Below the pieces are notes generated by a model, which had not been told where the DNA came from, ran no database searches, and saw nothing but the letters and a program-made list of their open reading frames with translations. From GCA-003244245 sp046262495 (GTDB taxonomy: Bacteria > Actinomycetota > Actinomycetes > Mycobacteriales > Pseudonocardiaceae), in contig JBHEMR010000143.1 of NCBI GenBank assembly GCA_046262495.1, positions 1 to 23,829 of the forward strand: a DNA stretch of 23,829 nucleotides, read 5' to 3'. Below are positions 14,466 through 21,758 of the stretch, one piece after another. Every line of letters starts with the position of its first letter. Position 1 is the first letter of the stretch. A program made the position numbers and the translations under genes.

Positions 14466-15586
14466 TGCTGAACTTCATCTACTACCCGGTGTCGGCCATC
14501 TTGTGGTTCTGGCACAAGGCGTTCGGCTACGTGCTGGGTCCGGGCAATGGCTTTGCCTGGGCCCTGGCCGTGGTGTTCCTGGTGTTCACGTTGCGCGCGG
14601 TGCTGTTCAAGCCGTTTGTCGGCCAGGTCCGCTCGATGCGCAAGATGCAGGAGTTCGCGCCGGAGATCCAGAAGCTGAAGAAGAAGTACGGCGACGACCG
14701 CACCAAGATGGCCGCCGAGATGCAGAAGCTTCAGTCCGAGCACGGGGTAAACCCGTTGGGCGGCTGCCTGCCGGTGTTGGTGCAGATCCCGGTGTTCATC
14801 GGTCTGTTCCAGGTGCTGCGGTCGTTCAACCGATCGTTCCTGTCCGCCGAGCAGAACCGCCTGATCGGCAACTATGTGTTCAGCGCGGCGGACGTGCGTT
14901 CCTTCCTCGACGCGCACCTGTTCGGGGTGCCGCTGTCGGCGTACATCACCGAGCCCGCGGCGTTGCTGGCCCGGTATGGGGACATCTCCCGGTGGCAGAT
15001 TGCCGCCGTGGCCCTGCCGCTGACCATCGTGGCCGGTGTCCTCACCCACCTCACCGCGAAGCAGTCGGTGGCGCGGCAGAATCCGGCGCAGATCGCCGCC
15101 AACCCGCAGGCCGCGATGATGAACAAGCTGATGGTGTACCTGTTCCCGCTCGGTGTGGTGGCCGGCGGTCCGTTCTTCCCGTTGGCGATCCTGCTGTACT
15201 GGCTGTCCAACAACCTGTGGACCCTTGCCCAGCAGCGGGTGGTTTACCAGAAGATTGAGGCTGAGGACGCTGAGAAGAAGGAGGTCGCGATCGCCCAGCG
15301 GCAGGCGTTGGGTCCCCGACCAGGCCAGAAACCCGTACGTCCGAAGAGGGACACCGCCGATGCGGTTGATCACGATGCCGTAGCAGAAATGGATTCCAAA
15401 GAATCGGGGTCCGGTATGGCGGCGTCCAACGGGGTGGTAGCAAACGGGGCTGGATTGACCCAGTCCGGCGCCTCCGGCGGTCCGTCCGGCGCCCAAGGCT
15501 CTGCGCGCGCGGACGGCGCCGCGCCACCTGGCATGATCCAGCAGCGGCCCCGACCGCGGAAGAAGACAAACCGGAAGCGCCGCTGA
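14465..15586 (+). CDS. yidC: membrane protein insertase YidC
   Basis: YidC inserts and folds inner-membrane proteins, alone or with SecYEG. The protein is 373 residues, the short actinobacterial type without the large periplasmic domain. The N terminus (MLNFIYYPVSAILWFWHKAF) is a first membrane segment. The conserved core includes WALAVVFLVFTLRAVLFKPF (about 35-54), NPLGGCLPVLVQIPVFIGLF (about 96-115), AAVALPLTIVAGVLTHLTA and YLFPLGVVAGGPFFPLAILL, with YWLSNNLWTLAQQ. The last ~100 residues are cytoplasmic, Gly/Ala/Pro-rich, ending in a basic PRPRKKTNRKRR tail that may touch ribosomes. The GTG start directly follows the yidD stop. Confidence 0.96.
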   Translation: MLNFIYYPVSAILWFWHKAFGYVLGPGNGFAWALAVVFLVFTLRAVLFKPFVGQVRSMRKMQEFAPEIQKLKKKYGDDRTKMAAEMQKLQSEHGVNPLGGCLPVLVQIPVFIGLFQVLRSFNRSFLSAEQNRLIGNYVFSAADVRSFLDAHLFGVPLSAYITEPAALLARYGDISRWQIAAVALPLTIVAGVLTHLTAKQSVARQNPAQIAANPQAAMMNKLMVYLFPLGVVAGGPFFPLAILLYWLSNNLWTLAQQRVVYQKIEAEDAEKKEVAIAQRQALGPRPGQKPVRPKRDTADAVDHDAVAEMDSKESGSGMAASNGVVANGAGLTQSGASGGPSGAQGSARADGAAPPGMIQQRPRPRKKTNRKRR

Positions 15587-15615
15587 GGGCGGGATCACCC
15601 GGAGAGGAGACAGTT

Positions 15616-16188
15616 GTGGCGGAGACGCTGGCGACTGAGGCAGTGGTGACCGAAGAGAACTCGCTGGTTGATGGTGATGGAGAGGGCGGGTCTGGCCGGT
15701 CGATGCGCAACGCCCCACCGAGTGAAGAGCTTCTCGTTCAGGAGGGCGACGCTGCCGGTGACTATCTCGAACGACTGCTCGACCTGGTGGATTACGACGG
15801 CGATATCGATCTTGACGTTGAGGCCGGTCGAGCCATGGTGAGCATCGATGGCGGAGCGGACTTAGCGAAGTTGGTGGGGCCCCGCGGCACGGTGCTCGAG
15901 GCTCTCCAGGAACTGACCCGACTCGCGGTGCAGCAACAGACCGGAGCGCGAAGCCGGCTGATGCTCGATATTGCTCAGTGGCGGGCTGCTCGGCGAGATG
16001 ATCTCAGTGAGCTGGGCCGGTCGATAGCGCAGCGGGTACTCGACGGTGGTGAGCCGATTCGGTTGCAGTCGATGACCCCCTTCGAGCGGAAGATCGTGCA
16101 TGACGCGGTGGCGGCCGTGGATGGGGTACGCAGCGAGAGTGAGGGTGAGGAGCCGCAGCGCTGCGTCGTGGTGTCCCCCGCTACGTGA
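15616..16188 (+). CDS. jag: Jag/KhpB-type KH-R3H RNA-binding protein
   Basis: A 190-residue cytoplasmic RNA-binding protein of the Jag/KhpB family. Residues 1-45 are acidic and probably disordered. The KH domain spans about 60-120 with its GxxG loop as GPRG in LVGPRGTVLEALQELTRLA. The R3H domain follows at about 120-190, with the motif Arg...His in TPFERKIVHDAVAAVDGV. The GTG start has GGAGAGGAG 7-13 nt upstream. It sits 29 bp after yidC, the standard arrangement. Homologues affect cell division and cell-wall regulation in other bacteria; the role here is inferred only from that. Confidence 0.92.
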   Translation: MAETLATEAVVTEENSLVDGDGEGGSGRSMRNAPPSEELLVQEGDAAGDYLERLLDLVDYDGDIDLDVEAGRAMVSIDGGADLAKLVGPRGTVLEALQELTRLAVQQQTGARSRLMLDIAQWRAARRDDLSELGRSIAQRVLDGGEPIRLQSMTPFERKIVHDAVAAVDGVRSESEGEEPQRCVVVSPAT

Positions 16189-16237
16189 TCCACGCTCGTC
16201 CGCTTGGGGCCTCATCTGCATGCTGCCTGAGCGGTTG

Positions 16238-16936
16238 ATGTTCCACGTGAAACAGCCGATGTCGCCGGACATTCCTAGAGCAGCGCAGACGGTGTTCGGT
16301 GAGCGGTACCCGCTCGCTGAGCGCTATGCGGCACTGCTCGCAAGCTCGGGAGTTGACAGGGGGCTCATCGGCCCGCGAGAAGGCGATCGGTTGTGGGAAC
16401 GTCACCTCCTCAACTCTGCAGTGCTGGCTGAACTCGTGCCGCAGGGCTGCCACGTCCTCGACGTGGGCTCCGGGGCGGGTTTGCCGGGGATACCTCTTGC
16501 GCTGGCCCGCCCGGACCTGTCGATTGTGTTGCTGGAGCCGATGGCCCGGCGGGTGGCGTGGTTGCGGGAGGTAGTGGCAGCGCTCGGGCTCAGCGTCGGG
16601 GTTCATCGTGGGCGCGCCGAGGACCCGCTGGTACGAGATGAGCTGGGCAGCAATGACGTGGTGACTGCCCGAGCGGTAGCACCGCTGGGACGTTTGGTGA
16701 GTTGGAGCCTTCCGCTGGTGGCACCGGGTGGCCGGCTGCTCGCGATCAAGGGCGCCGGTGCCGAGGAGGAGGCCAGTCGCGATGTTGTCGCCGTGCAGGC
16801 TGCCGGGGGGGCGGCCGTGGAGATCGTGCACTGCGGTGCCAACATTGTGCACCCGCCGACGACGGTCATCGTGGTGCGCCGGCTGGCCCAGCGTGTCCCT
16901 CGCTCAGCGAAGGCACGAAGGAGGAAGGATCGGTAA
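16238..16936 (+). CDS. rsmG: 16S rRNA (guanine527-N7)-methyltransferase RsmG
   Basis: RsmG (GidB) methylates G527 of 16S rRNA using S-adenosylmethionine; loss gives low-level streptomycin resistance in several bacteria. The SAM-binding motif is VLDVGSGAGLPGIPLALARPD, and the family motifs GPREGDRLWERHLLNSA and VTARAVAPLGRLVSWSLPLV are present. I use the ATG of MFHVKQ, whose codons coincide with a parS site; ATG at 16259 (MSPDIPRAA), giving 225 residues, aligns better with the mycobacterial start I recall and is a real alternative. No strong ribosome-binding site separates the two. The gene ends 2 bp before parA. Confidence 0.93.
   Translation: MFHVKQPMSPDIPRAAQTVFGERYPLAERYAALLASSGVDRGLIGPREGDRLWERHLLNSAVLAELVPQGCHVLDVGSGAGLPGIPLALARPDLSIVLLEPMARRVAWLREVVAALGLSVGVHRGRAEDPLVRDELGSNDVVTARAVAPLGRLVSWSLPLVAPGGRLLAIKGAGAEEEASRDVVAVQAAGGAAVEIVHCGANIVHPPTTVIVVRRLAQRVPRSAKARRRKDR
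16239..16254. promoter_or_regulatory. parS: parS centromere site 1
   Basis: TGTTCCACGTGAAACA matches the universal ParB target TGTTTCACGTGAAACA at 15 of 16 positions. It overlaps the start codon region of rsmG (the MFHVKQ codons). ParB loads here and spreads to build the partition complex near the origin. Confidence 0.9.
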
Positions 16937-16938
16937 GC

Positions 16939-18213
16939 GTGAGCGCCCCGAAATGGTCCGACCCTGCGACCCAAGCGGATACTGCCACCCGACGGGGCAG
17001 CGGAATCGAAAACGTTGCGGCTCACGACGCGACCTCGGAACCTGCGAAATCGCCCGCTGCAGCACTCTTGGGTGTTTCACGTGAAACCGTGTCGCATGAA
17101 GACGCGTTAGTCAGACCGGGGCCGCGGCATGCCCTCACTCGCCCCTCGCCCTCGACTAGCCAGAGTCACTCGACTAGCCAGAGTCACTCGATCAGACAGA
17201 GTGGAGCCCATCACGTGCCCTGTCCCCCTAGCGCCCCTCCTGAAGCCGCCGGAGGCGTCTCAGCCCATGCACTGCCTTCTGGAGTCGGGTGGACGCCGAT
17301 CGCGGAGGAGGCGGCGCGGGCCACTCGGGTGAAGCACCCCACCGATCAGTTGCCTCGCCCGGCCCGGCGCCGGGTACTGGCGGTGGCCAACCAGAAGGGC
17401 GGGGTCGGGAAGACCACGAGCACGGTCAACCTTGCCGCTGGACTAGCTCTGCAGGGGCTGCGCACCCTCGTGGTTGACCTGGACCCGCAGGGAAACGCTT
17501 CCACTGCGCTGGGTATCGAGCACCGCGCCGGTACTGCGTCGGTGTACGAGGTGCTGCTCGGGGAGATCGGGATCATCGACGCGGTCGCGGTGAGCCCGCA
17601 ATCGTCCAACCTGCTCTGCATCCCCGCCACCATCGACCTCGCCGGCGCCGAGATCGAGCTGGTTTCCATGGTGGCCCGGGAATCGCGCCTGTGCCGGGCG
17701 TTGTCCGGCGTCGCACTCGACGAGTTGTGTGTCGACTACGTTTTCATCGATTGCCCCCCGTCGCTGGGACTGCTCACGGTGAACGCGCTGGTCGCCGCTC
17801 CTGAGGTGCTGATCCCGATTCAATGTGAGTACTACGCACTGGAGGGCCTCGGTCAGCTGCTCCGCAATATCGAGCTGGTGCAGGCGCACCTCAATCCTGC
17901 ACTGACGGTGTCCACCATCCTGCTGACGATGTACGACGGGCGCACAAAGCTGGCCGATCAGGTCACCGCCGAGGTCCGCGAACACTTCGGCGACCAGGTC
18001 CTGCGTACCGTGATCCCGCGCAGCGTGAAGGTCTCAGAAGCCCCGGGCTTCGGGCAGACGGTGCTGGTCTACGATCCCGGTTCCCGGGGCGCGCTGAGCT
18101 ACCTCGACGCGGCCCGGGAAATCGCGCTGGATCAGCGTTTCCTTGACCGCGGCGAGCCAACCCACACCCGTGACGGTGCGGGTTGGCCAGGCGGTCGCGA
18201 GGTGTCTCCCTGA
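16939..18213 (+). CDS. parA: chromosome partitioning ATPase ParA
   Basis: ParA is a Walker-type ATPase that moves ParB-parS complexes to segregate origins. It is 424 residues. The first ~140 are a disordered Ser/Pro/His-rich extension, longer than the mycobacterial one as I recall it, and containing parS 2 (codons GVSRETVSHE, about 45-53) and an 18-bp tandem repeat (from residue 72). The ATPase domain begins at RRRVLAVANQ with deviant Walker A KGGVGKTT (153-160), then VVDLDPQGNASTALG, the IDCPPSLGLLTVNAL block, IQCEYYALEGLGQL and TMYDGRTKLADQV. The GTG start (VSAPKW) lies 2 bp after rsmG, with AGGAGG within the rsmG end. The stop overlaps the parB ATG. Confidence 0.95.
   Translation: MSAPKWSDPATQADTATRRGSGIENVAAHDATSEPAKSPAAALLGVSRETVSHEDALVRPGPRHALTRPSPSTSQSHSTSQSHSIRQSGAHHVPCPPSAPPEAAGGVSAHALPSGVGWTPIAEEAARATRVKHPTDQLPRPARRRVLAVANQKGGVGKTTSTVNLAAGLALQGLRTLVVDLDPQGNASTALGIEHRAGTASVYEVLLGEIGIIDAVAVSPQSSNLLCIPATIDLAGAEIELVSMVARESRLCRALSGVALDELCVDYVFIDCPPSLGLLTVNALVAAPEVLIPIQCEYYALEGLGQLLRNIELVQAHLNPALTVSTILLTMYDGRTKLADQVTAEVREHFGDQVLRTVIPRSVKVSEAPGFGQTVLVYDPGSRGALSYLDAAREIALDQRFLDRGEPTHTRDGAGWPGGREVSP
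17073..17088. promoter_or_regulatory. parS: parS centromere site 2 (inside parA)
   Basis: The 14-bp core GTTTCACGTGAAAC (17074-17087) is a perfect parS. It lies inside the 5' coding region of parA, where it encodes VSRET; I recall the same arrangement in Mycobacterium tuberculosis ParA. ParB bound here could also repress the parAB transcript. Confidence 0.95.
17152..17205 (+). repeat. 18-bp in-frame tandem repeat in parA
   Basis: The unit TCGACTAGCCAGAGTCAC occurs at 17152-17169 and 17170-17187, followed by a degenerate third copy (17188-17205). It encodes a repeated STSQSH-type segment in the disordered N-terminal extension of ParA. Confidence 0.8.
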
Positions 18214-19256
18214 TGCCTCCCAGCAGCGCACTTTCGCACCAGCCGGCGTCTCCTGTTCAGCGCAAAGGTGGGCTCGGACGCGGTCTGGCGGCATTGATCC
18301 CCACCGGACCGGTCGGCACGGCCGGTGATCCAGCGTCGCGGTCGCGCCCCGACGGCCAGGTGGAAACCTCGACTGGTCAGGTCGCCGGTGCGGTCTACCA
18401 AGAGGTGCCGATGGCGGCCATCGTGCCCAACCCGCGGCAACCGCGACAGGTGTTCGACGAGGAGGCGCTGGCTGAGCTCGCACACTCGATCCGGGAATTC
18501 GGGTTACTGCAGCCCATCGTGGTCCGGCCACTGCCGGCTGAGCCGGCGATCGGGCACCTGCCGGCTGAGCCGACGATCGGGCAAGTCGGCTCGGGCCGTT
18601 ACGAGTTGATCATGGGTGAGCGGCGGTGGCGGGCGGCGCAGCTGGCCGGACTGGACTGCATCCCGGCGATCGTGCGGGGTACTGCCGACGAAGCTATGCT
18701 CCGCGACGCGTTGCTGGAAAACATCCACCGGGTCCAGCTCAACCCGTTGGAGGAAGCCGCCGCCTACCAGCAGCTGTTGGAGGACTTCGGGGTGACACAC
18801 GAGCAGCTGGCGTCGCGGATCGGGCGCAGCCGGCCGGTTATCACGAACACGATCAGGCTGCTCAAGCTGCCGGTTGCGGTGCAGCGACGGGTAGCGGCCG
18901 GAGTGCTCTCCGCCGGACATGCCCGAGCGCTGCTCAGCTTGGAGGAGTCGTTCGCTCAGGAGACGCTGGCGGCGCGGATCGTCGCCGAAGGACTATCGGT
19001 CCGGGCCACCGAGGAAGCGGTCACACTCAGCCGTACGGAGCCCACCCAGAACGCCCCGAAACCGGTGACACCCCGTCCGATGCGGGCGCCGGGGCTGCAG
19101 CAGCTCGCCGAGAACCTCTCCGACGCCTTCGACACCTGCGTGAAGGTAGAACTAGGTCGCCGCAAGGGCCGCATAGTCGTCGAATTCGGCTCCGTAGCCG
19201 ATCTAGACCGCATCGTCGCGCTCATGACGAGCCGTCATGGAGACATATCGGGCTAA
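18213..19256 (+). CDS. parB: chromosome partitioning protein ParB
   Basis: ParB is a CTP-dependent clamp that loads at parS and spreads. It is 347 residues. An N-terminal KGGLGRGLAALIP motif (about 18-30) probably contacts ParA. The CTPase domain shows NPRQPRQVFDEEALAELAHSI, LLQPIVVRPLP and MGERRWRAAQLAGL (the Arg patch), then the helix-turn-helix HEQLASRIGRSRPVITNTIRLLKL, and a C-terminal dimer domain ending VEFGSVADLDRIVALM. A 27-bp duplication (18531-18584) inserts PLPAEPAIGHLPAEPTIG between the IVVRPLP strand and GRYELIMGERR. ATG at 18213 overlaps the parA stop (TGATG) with GAGGTG about 8 nt upstream; a longer in-frame ATG start at 18183 is less likely. Confidence 0.95.
   Translation: MPPSSALSHQPASPVQRKGGLGRGLAALIPTGPVGTAGDPASRSRPDGQVETSTGQVAGAVYQEVPMAAIVPNPRQPRQVFDEEALAELAHSIREFGLLQPIVVRPLPAEPAIGHLPAEPTIGQVGSGRYELIMGERRWRAAQLAGLDCIPAIVRGTADEAMLRDALLENIHRVQLNPLEEAAAYQQLLEDFGVTHEQLASRIGRSRPVITNTIRLLKLPVAVQRRVAAGVLSAGHARALLSLEESFAQETLAARIVAEGLSVRATEEAVTLSRTEPTQNAPKPVTPRPMRAPGLQQLAENLSDAFDTCVKVELGRRKGRIVVEFGSVADLDRIVALMTSRHGDISG
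18531..18584 (+). repeat. 27-bp direct repeat within parB
   Basis: CTGCCGGCTGAGCCGGCGAT begins the first 27-bp unit (18531-18557) and a near-identical unit follows at 18558-18584. It stays in frame and encodes LPAEPAIGH and LPAEPTIGQ. It lengthens the loop before the GERR box of ParB. Confidence 0.85.
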
Positions 19257-19294
19257 AGAGGCCATCAATAGCCGCGATATGTCTCCATATCGCG
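19237..19294. terminator. bidirectional hairpin terminator with alternative pairing
   Basis: Arm A (19237-19254, ATGGAGACATATCGGGCT) pairs with arm B (19270-19288) over 18 bp with one bulged base, closing a 15-nt loop. Arm B's part CGCGATATG (19273-19281) also pairs perfectly with CATATCGCG (19286-19294) around a TCTC loop. The two folds exclude each other. The element overlaps the parB stop and ends 9 bp before the stop of the convergent ligase gene, so it probably terminates both transcripts. There is no U-tract. Confidence 0.65.
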
Positions 19295-19303
19295 GGCGCG
19301 CGT

Positions 19304-20251
19304 CTACCCGCGGGCGATGGCCCGCTCGATGAGGGTGGCGTAGATGGTGCCTAGGTGGGCGCCGGTGGATTCAATGGCCATCGGGAGCAGTGATGTCTCG
19401 GTGAGTCCGGGGGCGACGTTGACCTCGAGAAACTGGGCCACTCCGTCCGCCGTAACCACCATGTCGGTTCGGGACACATCACGCAGCCCGAGTATCCGGT
19501 GCGCACTAACTGCCAGGTCGGCTACCGCGGCGGCTGCTGCGGTGTCGAGGCGGGCCGGGGCGTGGAAGGTGGCCAGCCCAGCGATGTAGCGGGCGGCGTA
19601 GTCGTAGAACCCGGATGTGGCGTCGATCTCGACCGCAGGTAGCGCCCGGGGTCCGTCCGGCCCGTCCAACACGGTAACCGCGACCTCGACACCCTCGACG
19701 AAGCTTTCCGCGAGTACCGAGTCCCCGTAGGCCAGGCAGCCCACGATGGCGCCCGGTAGCTCGGCGACCTCGCGCACCAGGTGCAGCCCCAGCGCGGAGC
19801 CACCCTGAGGCGGTTTGAGAATCAGCGGCAAGCCGAGCCGGGCGACCAGCGCGTCGAGAACATCTTGTGCTCCGAGGTCGCGGAAGGTGGCGTGTGGCAG
19901 TGTGATCCACTCCGGCGTGCTCAATCCGGCGCGGACCAGCTCGTCCTTGGCTGTCGGTTTGTCCCAGGCCCGGCGACAGGCCCGTGGATCGGCGCCTACA
20001 TAAGGCACCCGCAACATCTCCAACACCGACTGCACGGCGCCGTTCTCCCCCGCACCGCCGTGCAGCGCGACCACGACAGCGTCCGGTCGGCTGCTGTTGA
20101 TGCGGCTGATCAGTTTCGCGTCGACATCCCATTCCTCGACGCACAGCCCGGTATCGCGCAGCGAGCTGGACAGCCGGCGCCCGGAGCGAAGCGACACGTC
20201 TCGCTCGTGCGACAACCCACCAGCCAGCACAGCGACGGTGCGATCGGTCAC
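19304..20251 (-). CDS. D-alanine--D-alanine ligase family protein (ATP-grasp)
   Basis: A 315-residue ATP-grasp enzyme related to Ddl, which joins two D-alanines for peptidoglycan precursors. Visible motifs are VAVLAGGLSHERDVSLRSG (residues 6-24), ALHGGAGENGAVQSVLE (62-78, for the usual LHGxxGEDG), LILKPPQGGSALGL (ATP binding), FYDYAARY and the metal-binding end FLEVNVAPGLTETSLLP, where the usual EVNTxPGMTxxS has been altered. The changes and position next to parB suggest a second ligase rather than the housekeeping Ddl; substrate is uncertain. The GTG start has AGAGGAG about 8 nt upstream. It lies 17 bp downstream of the aminotransferase gene, in one operon. Confidence 0.82.
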   Translation of the reverse strand: MTDRTVAVLAGGLSHERDVSLRSGRRLSSSLRDTGLCVEEWDVDAKLISRINSSRPDAVVVALHGGAGENGAVQSVLEMLRVPYVGADPRACRRAWDKPTAKDELVRAGLSTPEWITLPHATFRDLGAQDVLDALVARLGLPLILKPPQGGSALGLHLVREVAELPGAIVGCLAYGDSVLAESFVEGVEVAVTVLDGPDGPRALPAVEIDATSGFYDYAARYIAGLATFHAPARLDTAAAAAVADLAVSAHRILGLRDVSRTDMVVTADGVAQFLEVNVAPGLTETSLLPMAIESTGAHLGTIYATLIERAIARG

Positions 20252-20268
20252 CCGAGAACTCCTCTGTG

Positions 20269-21609
20269 TTAAGCAGTGTCGGGCGAGGGGGACTGCGCGC
20301 CGAACACCATGCGTGGGCGCAGGCTACCGAAGGTACGCTGCAACTCCAGCTCGTTGTCCAGCACGGCGGCCAGCCGACGCACCCCTTCGGTGATGCGCTC
20401 CGGTGTCGGATAGCAGAACGACAGCCGCATCATCCTAGCTGCCGACGATCTGTCCGACTCGGCGTAGAAGGCGGTGCCCGGAACGTAGGCCACCCGCTGG
20501 GTCACTGCCCGGGGCAGCATCGCCTTGGTGTCCAACCCCTCGGGCACCGTGAGCCAGACGTAGAACCCACCCGCGGGATGAGTCCACCGGCAGCCCGGCG
20601 GCAGATGGTGTGTCAGCGCTTCGAGCATGGCGACTCGACGGATCCCTTAGGCCTCCTGGTCGGTCTTGATCTGCCCCTTCCAGTCATGCGCAGTCAGGTA
20701 GCGGGCCACCACAAACTGGGTGAACGCCGGGGGGCACAGGGTCGCCGACTCCGCGGCCAACACCAGTTTCTCCCGCACTGCGTGGGGGGCCAGCGCCCAG
20801 CCAACCCGCAGTCCGGGCGCGAAGGTCTTTGAGAACGAGCCCAGGTACACCACATTGTCCGGGTCGGCAGCGCGCATCGCCGGATAGATCTGGCCGTCGA
20901 AGCCCAGCAGACCGTAGGGGTTGTCCTCAACGATCAGCACCTTATGCTCGGCGCACAACTGCAGTATCTCGGCACGGCGCGGCACGGCCAGCGTGACGCC
21001 GGCCGGATTGTGAAAGTTCGGAATCGTGTACAGGAACTTGGGGGTGCGACCAGCAGCGCGCAATGAACGTAGGGTGGCGGCCAACTCCGCAGGTATCAAT
21101 CCGTCGTCGTCCATCGGCACCTGAACCACCTGCGCCTGGTAGGACGCGAAGGTGGTCAGCGCCCCGACATAGGACGGGGCCTCGGCGAGCACCACGTCTC
21201 CCGGGTCGCAGAAGATCCGGGTCACCATGTCCAGCGCCATCTGGGAGCCGACAGTCACCGTGACGTCGTCGGCGTGCGCCCGGATCCCTTCCAGGGCCAT
21301 CAGTTCGCAGATCCGCTCGCGAAGCTCCGCAGTGCCTTGCGCCGAGCCGTACTGCAGCGCCGTCATCCCCTCGGTGGCAACCATCTGGGCCAGCTCGTCA
21401 GCCAACGAGTCCAACGGCAACGCCGGCAGGTACGGCATGCCACCGGCGAGGGACACCACCTCGGGTCGACTGGCTACCGCGAACAGTGCGCGGATCTCGG
21501 AAGCGGTCATGCCCGCCGTGCGCTGCGCGTAACGGTGCAGGTGCGGATCAAGGTCGCGTTGGGTGGGCTGTTTGCGACCGGGCTGGTCAGGCATGGACGT
21601 GGGAGTCAT
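20269..21609 (-). pseudogene. PLP-dependent (class I/II) aminotransferase, in-frame nonsense codon
   Basis: An aminotransferase gene of 446 codons interrupted by TAA at codon 321 (20647-20649). The first 320 residues include the PLP fold: SLAGGMPYLPALP (53-65), TVTVGSQMALDMVTRIF, PNFHNPAGVTL with Asn201, IVEDNPYG with Asp229, and the PLP lysine Lys261 in GSFSKTFAPGLRVGW. The frame resumes after the stop with GIRRVA, MLEALTHHLPPGCRW, GGFYVWLTVPEG and MRLSFCYPTPERI, the C-terminal domain. Relatives read IKTFREMYRERRDAML here, so spacing is exactly kept and the stop replaces a conserved Tyr: a single substitution, not an indel. Start ATG at 21609. It is probably the first gene of an operon with the ligase. 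Confidence 0.85.
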
Positions 21610-21644
21610 GTGGGCGCCTTCGCTGCGGTTGCGGGTCCCCTGGC

Positions 21645-21650
21645 AGTGTA
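21645..21650 (-). promoter_or_regulatory. candidate -10 for aminotransferase/ligase operon
   Basis: TACACT on the minus strand resembles a -10 box and would give a leader of about 29 nt to the ATG at 21609. No clear -35 is seen. Confidence 0.35.
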
Positions 21651-21677
21651 GAGGTCAGTTTCACGGTGGCCGCGGTC

Positions 21678-21706
21678 TTCACTCCGGGCCGCCATCGGCA
21701 TATGCT
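21678..21706 (+). promoter_or_regulatory. candidate promoter of the GNAT gene
   Basis: TTCACT (21678-21683) and TATGCT (21701-21706) are separated by 17 bp. Each matches 4 of 6 consensus bases. The predicted leader before GTG 21759 is about 46 nt. Confidence 0.5.
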
Positions 21707-21758
21707 GCGCCAGGCGCTGTGCCCGCCTGGCGGCGCCCGTGGAGTTCAGGGAGGCCCG

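Noticed and set aside
14249..15718. 489-residue open frame on the minus strand opposite yidD and yidC
   Set aside because: It crosses two conserved genes in antisense and has a shadow-type composition rich in His, Gln, Arg and Leu.
20269..21609. Two separate genes (a 320-residue aminotransferase and a 119-residue protein)
   Set aside because: The two parts are in the same frame, separated by one stop codon, and together equal one full aminotransferase with unchanged residue spacing. No convincing ribosome-binding site precedes the second part at usual distance.
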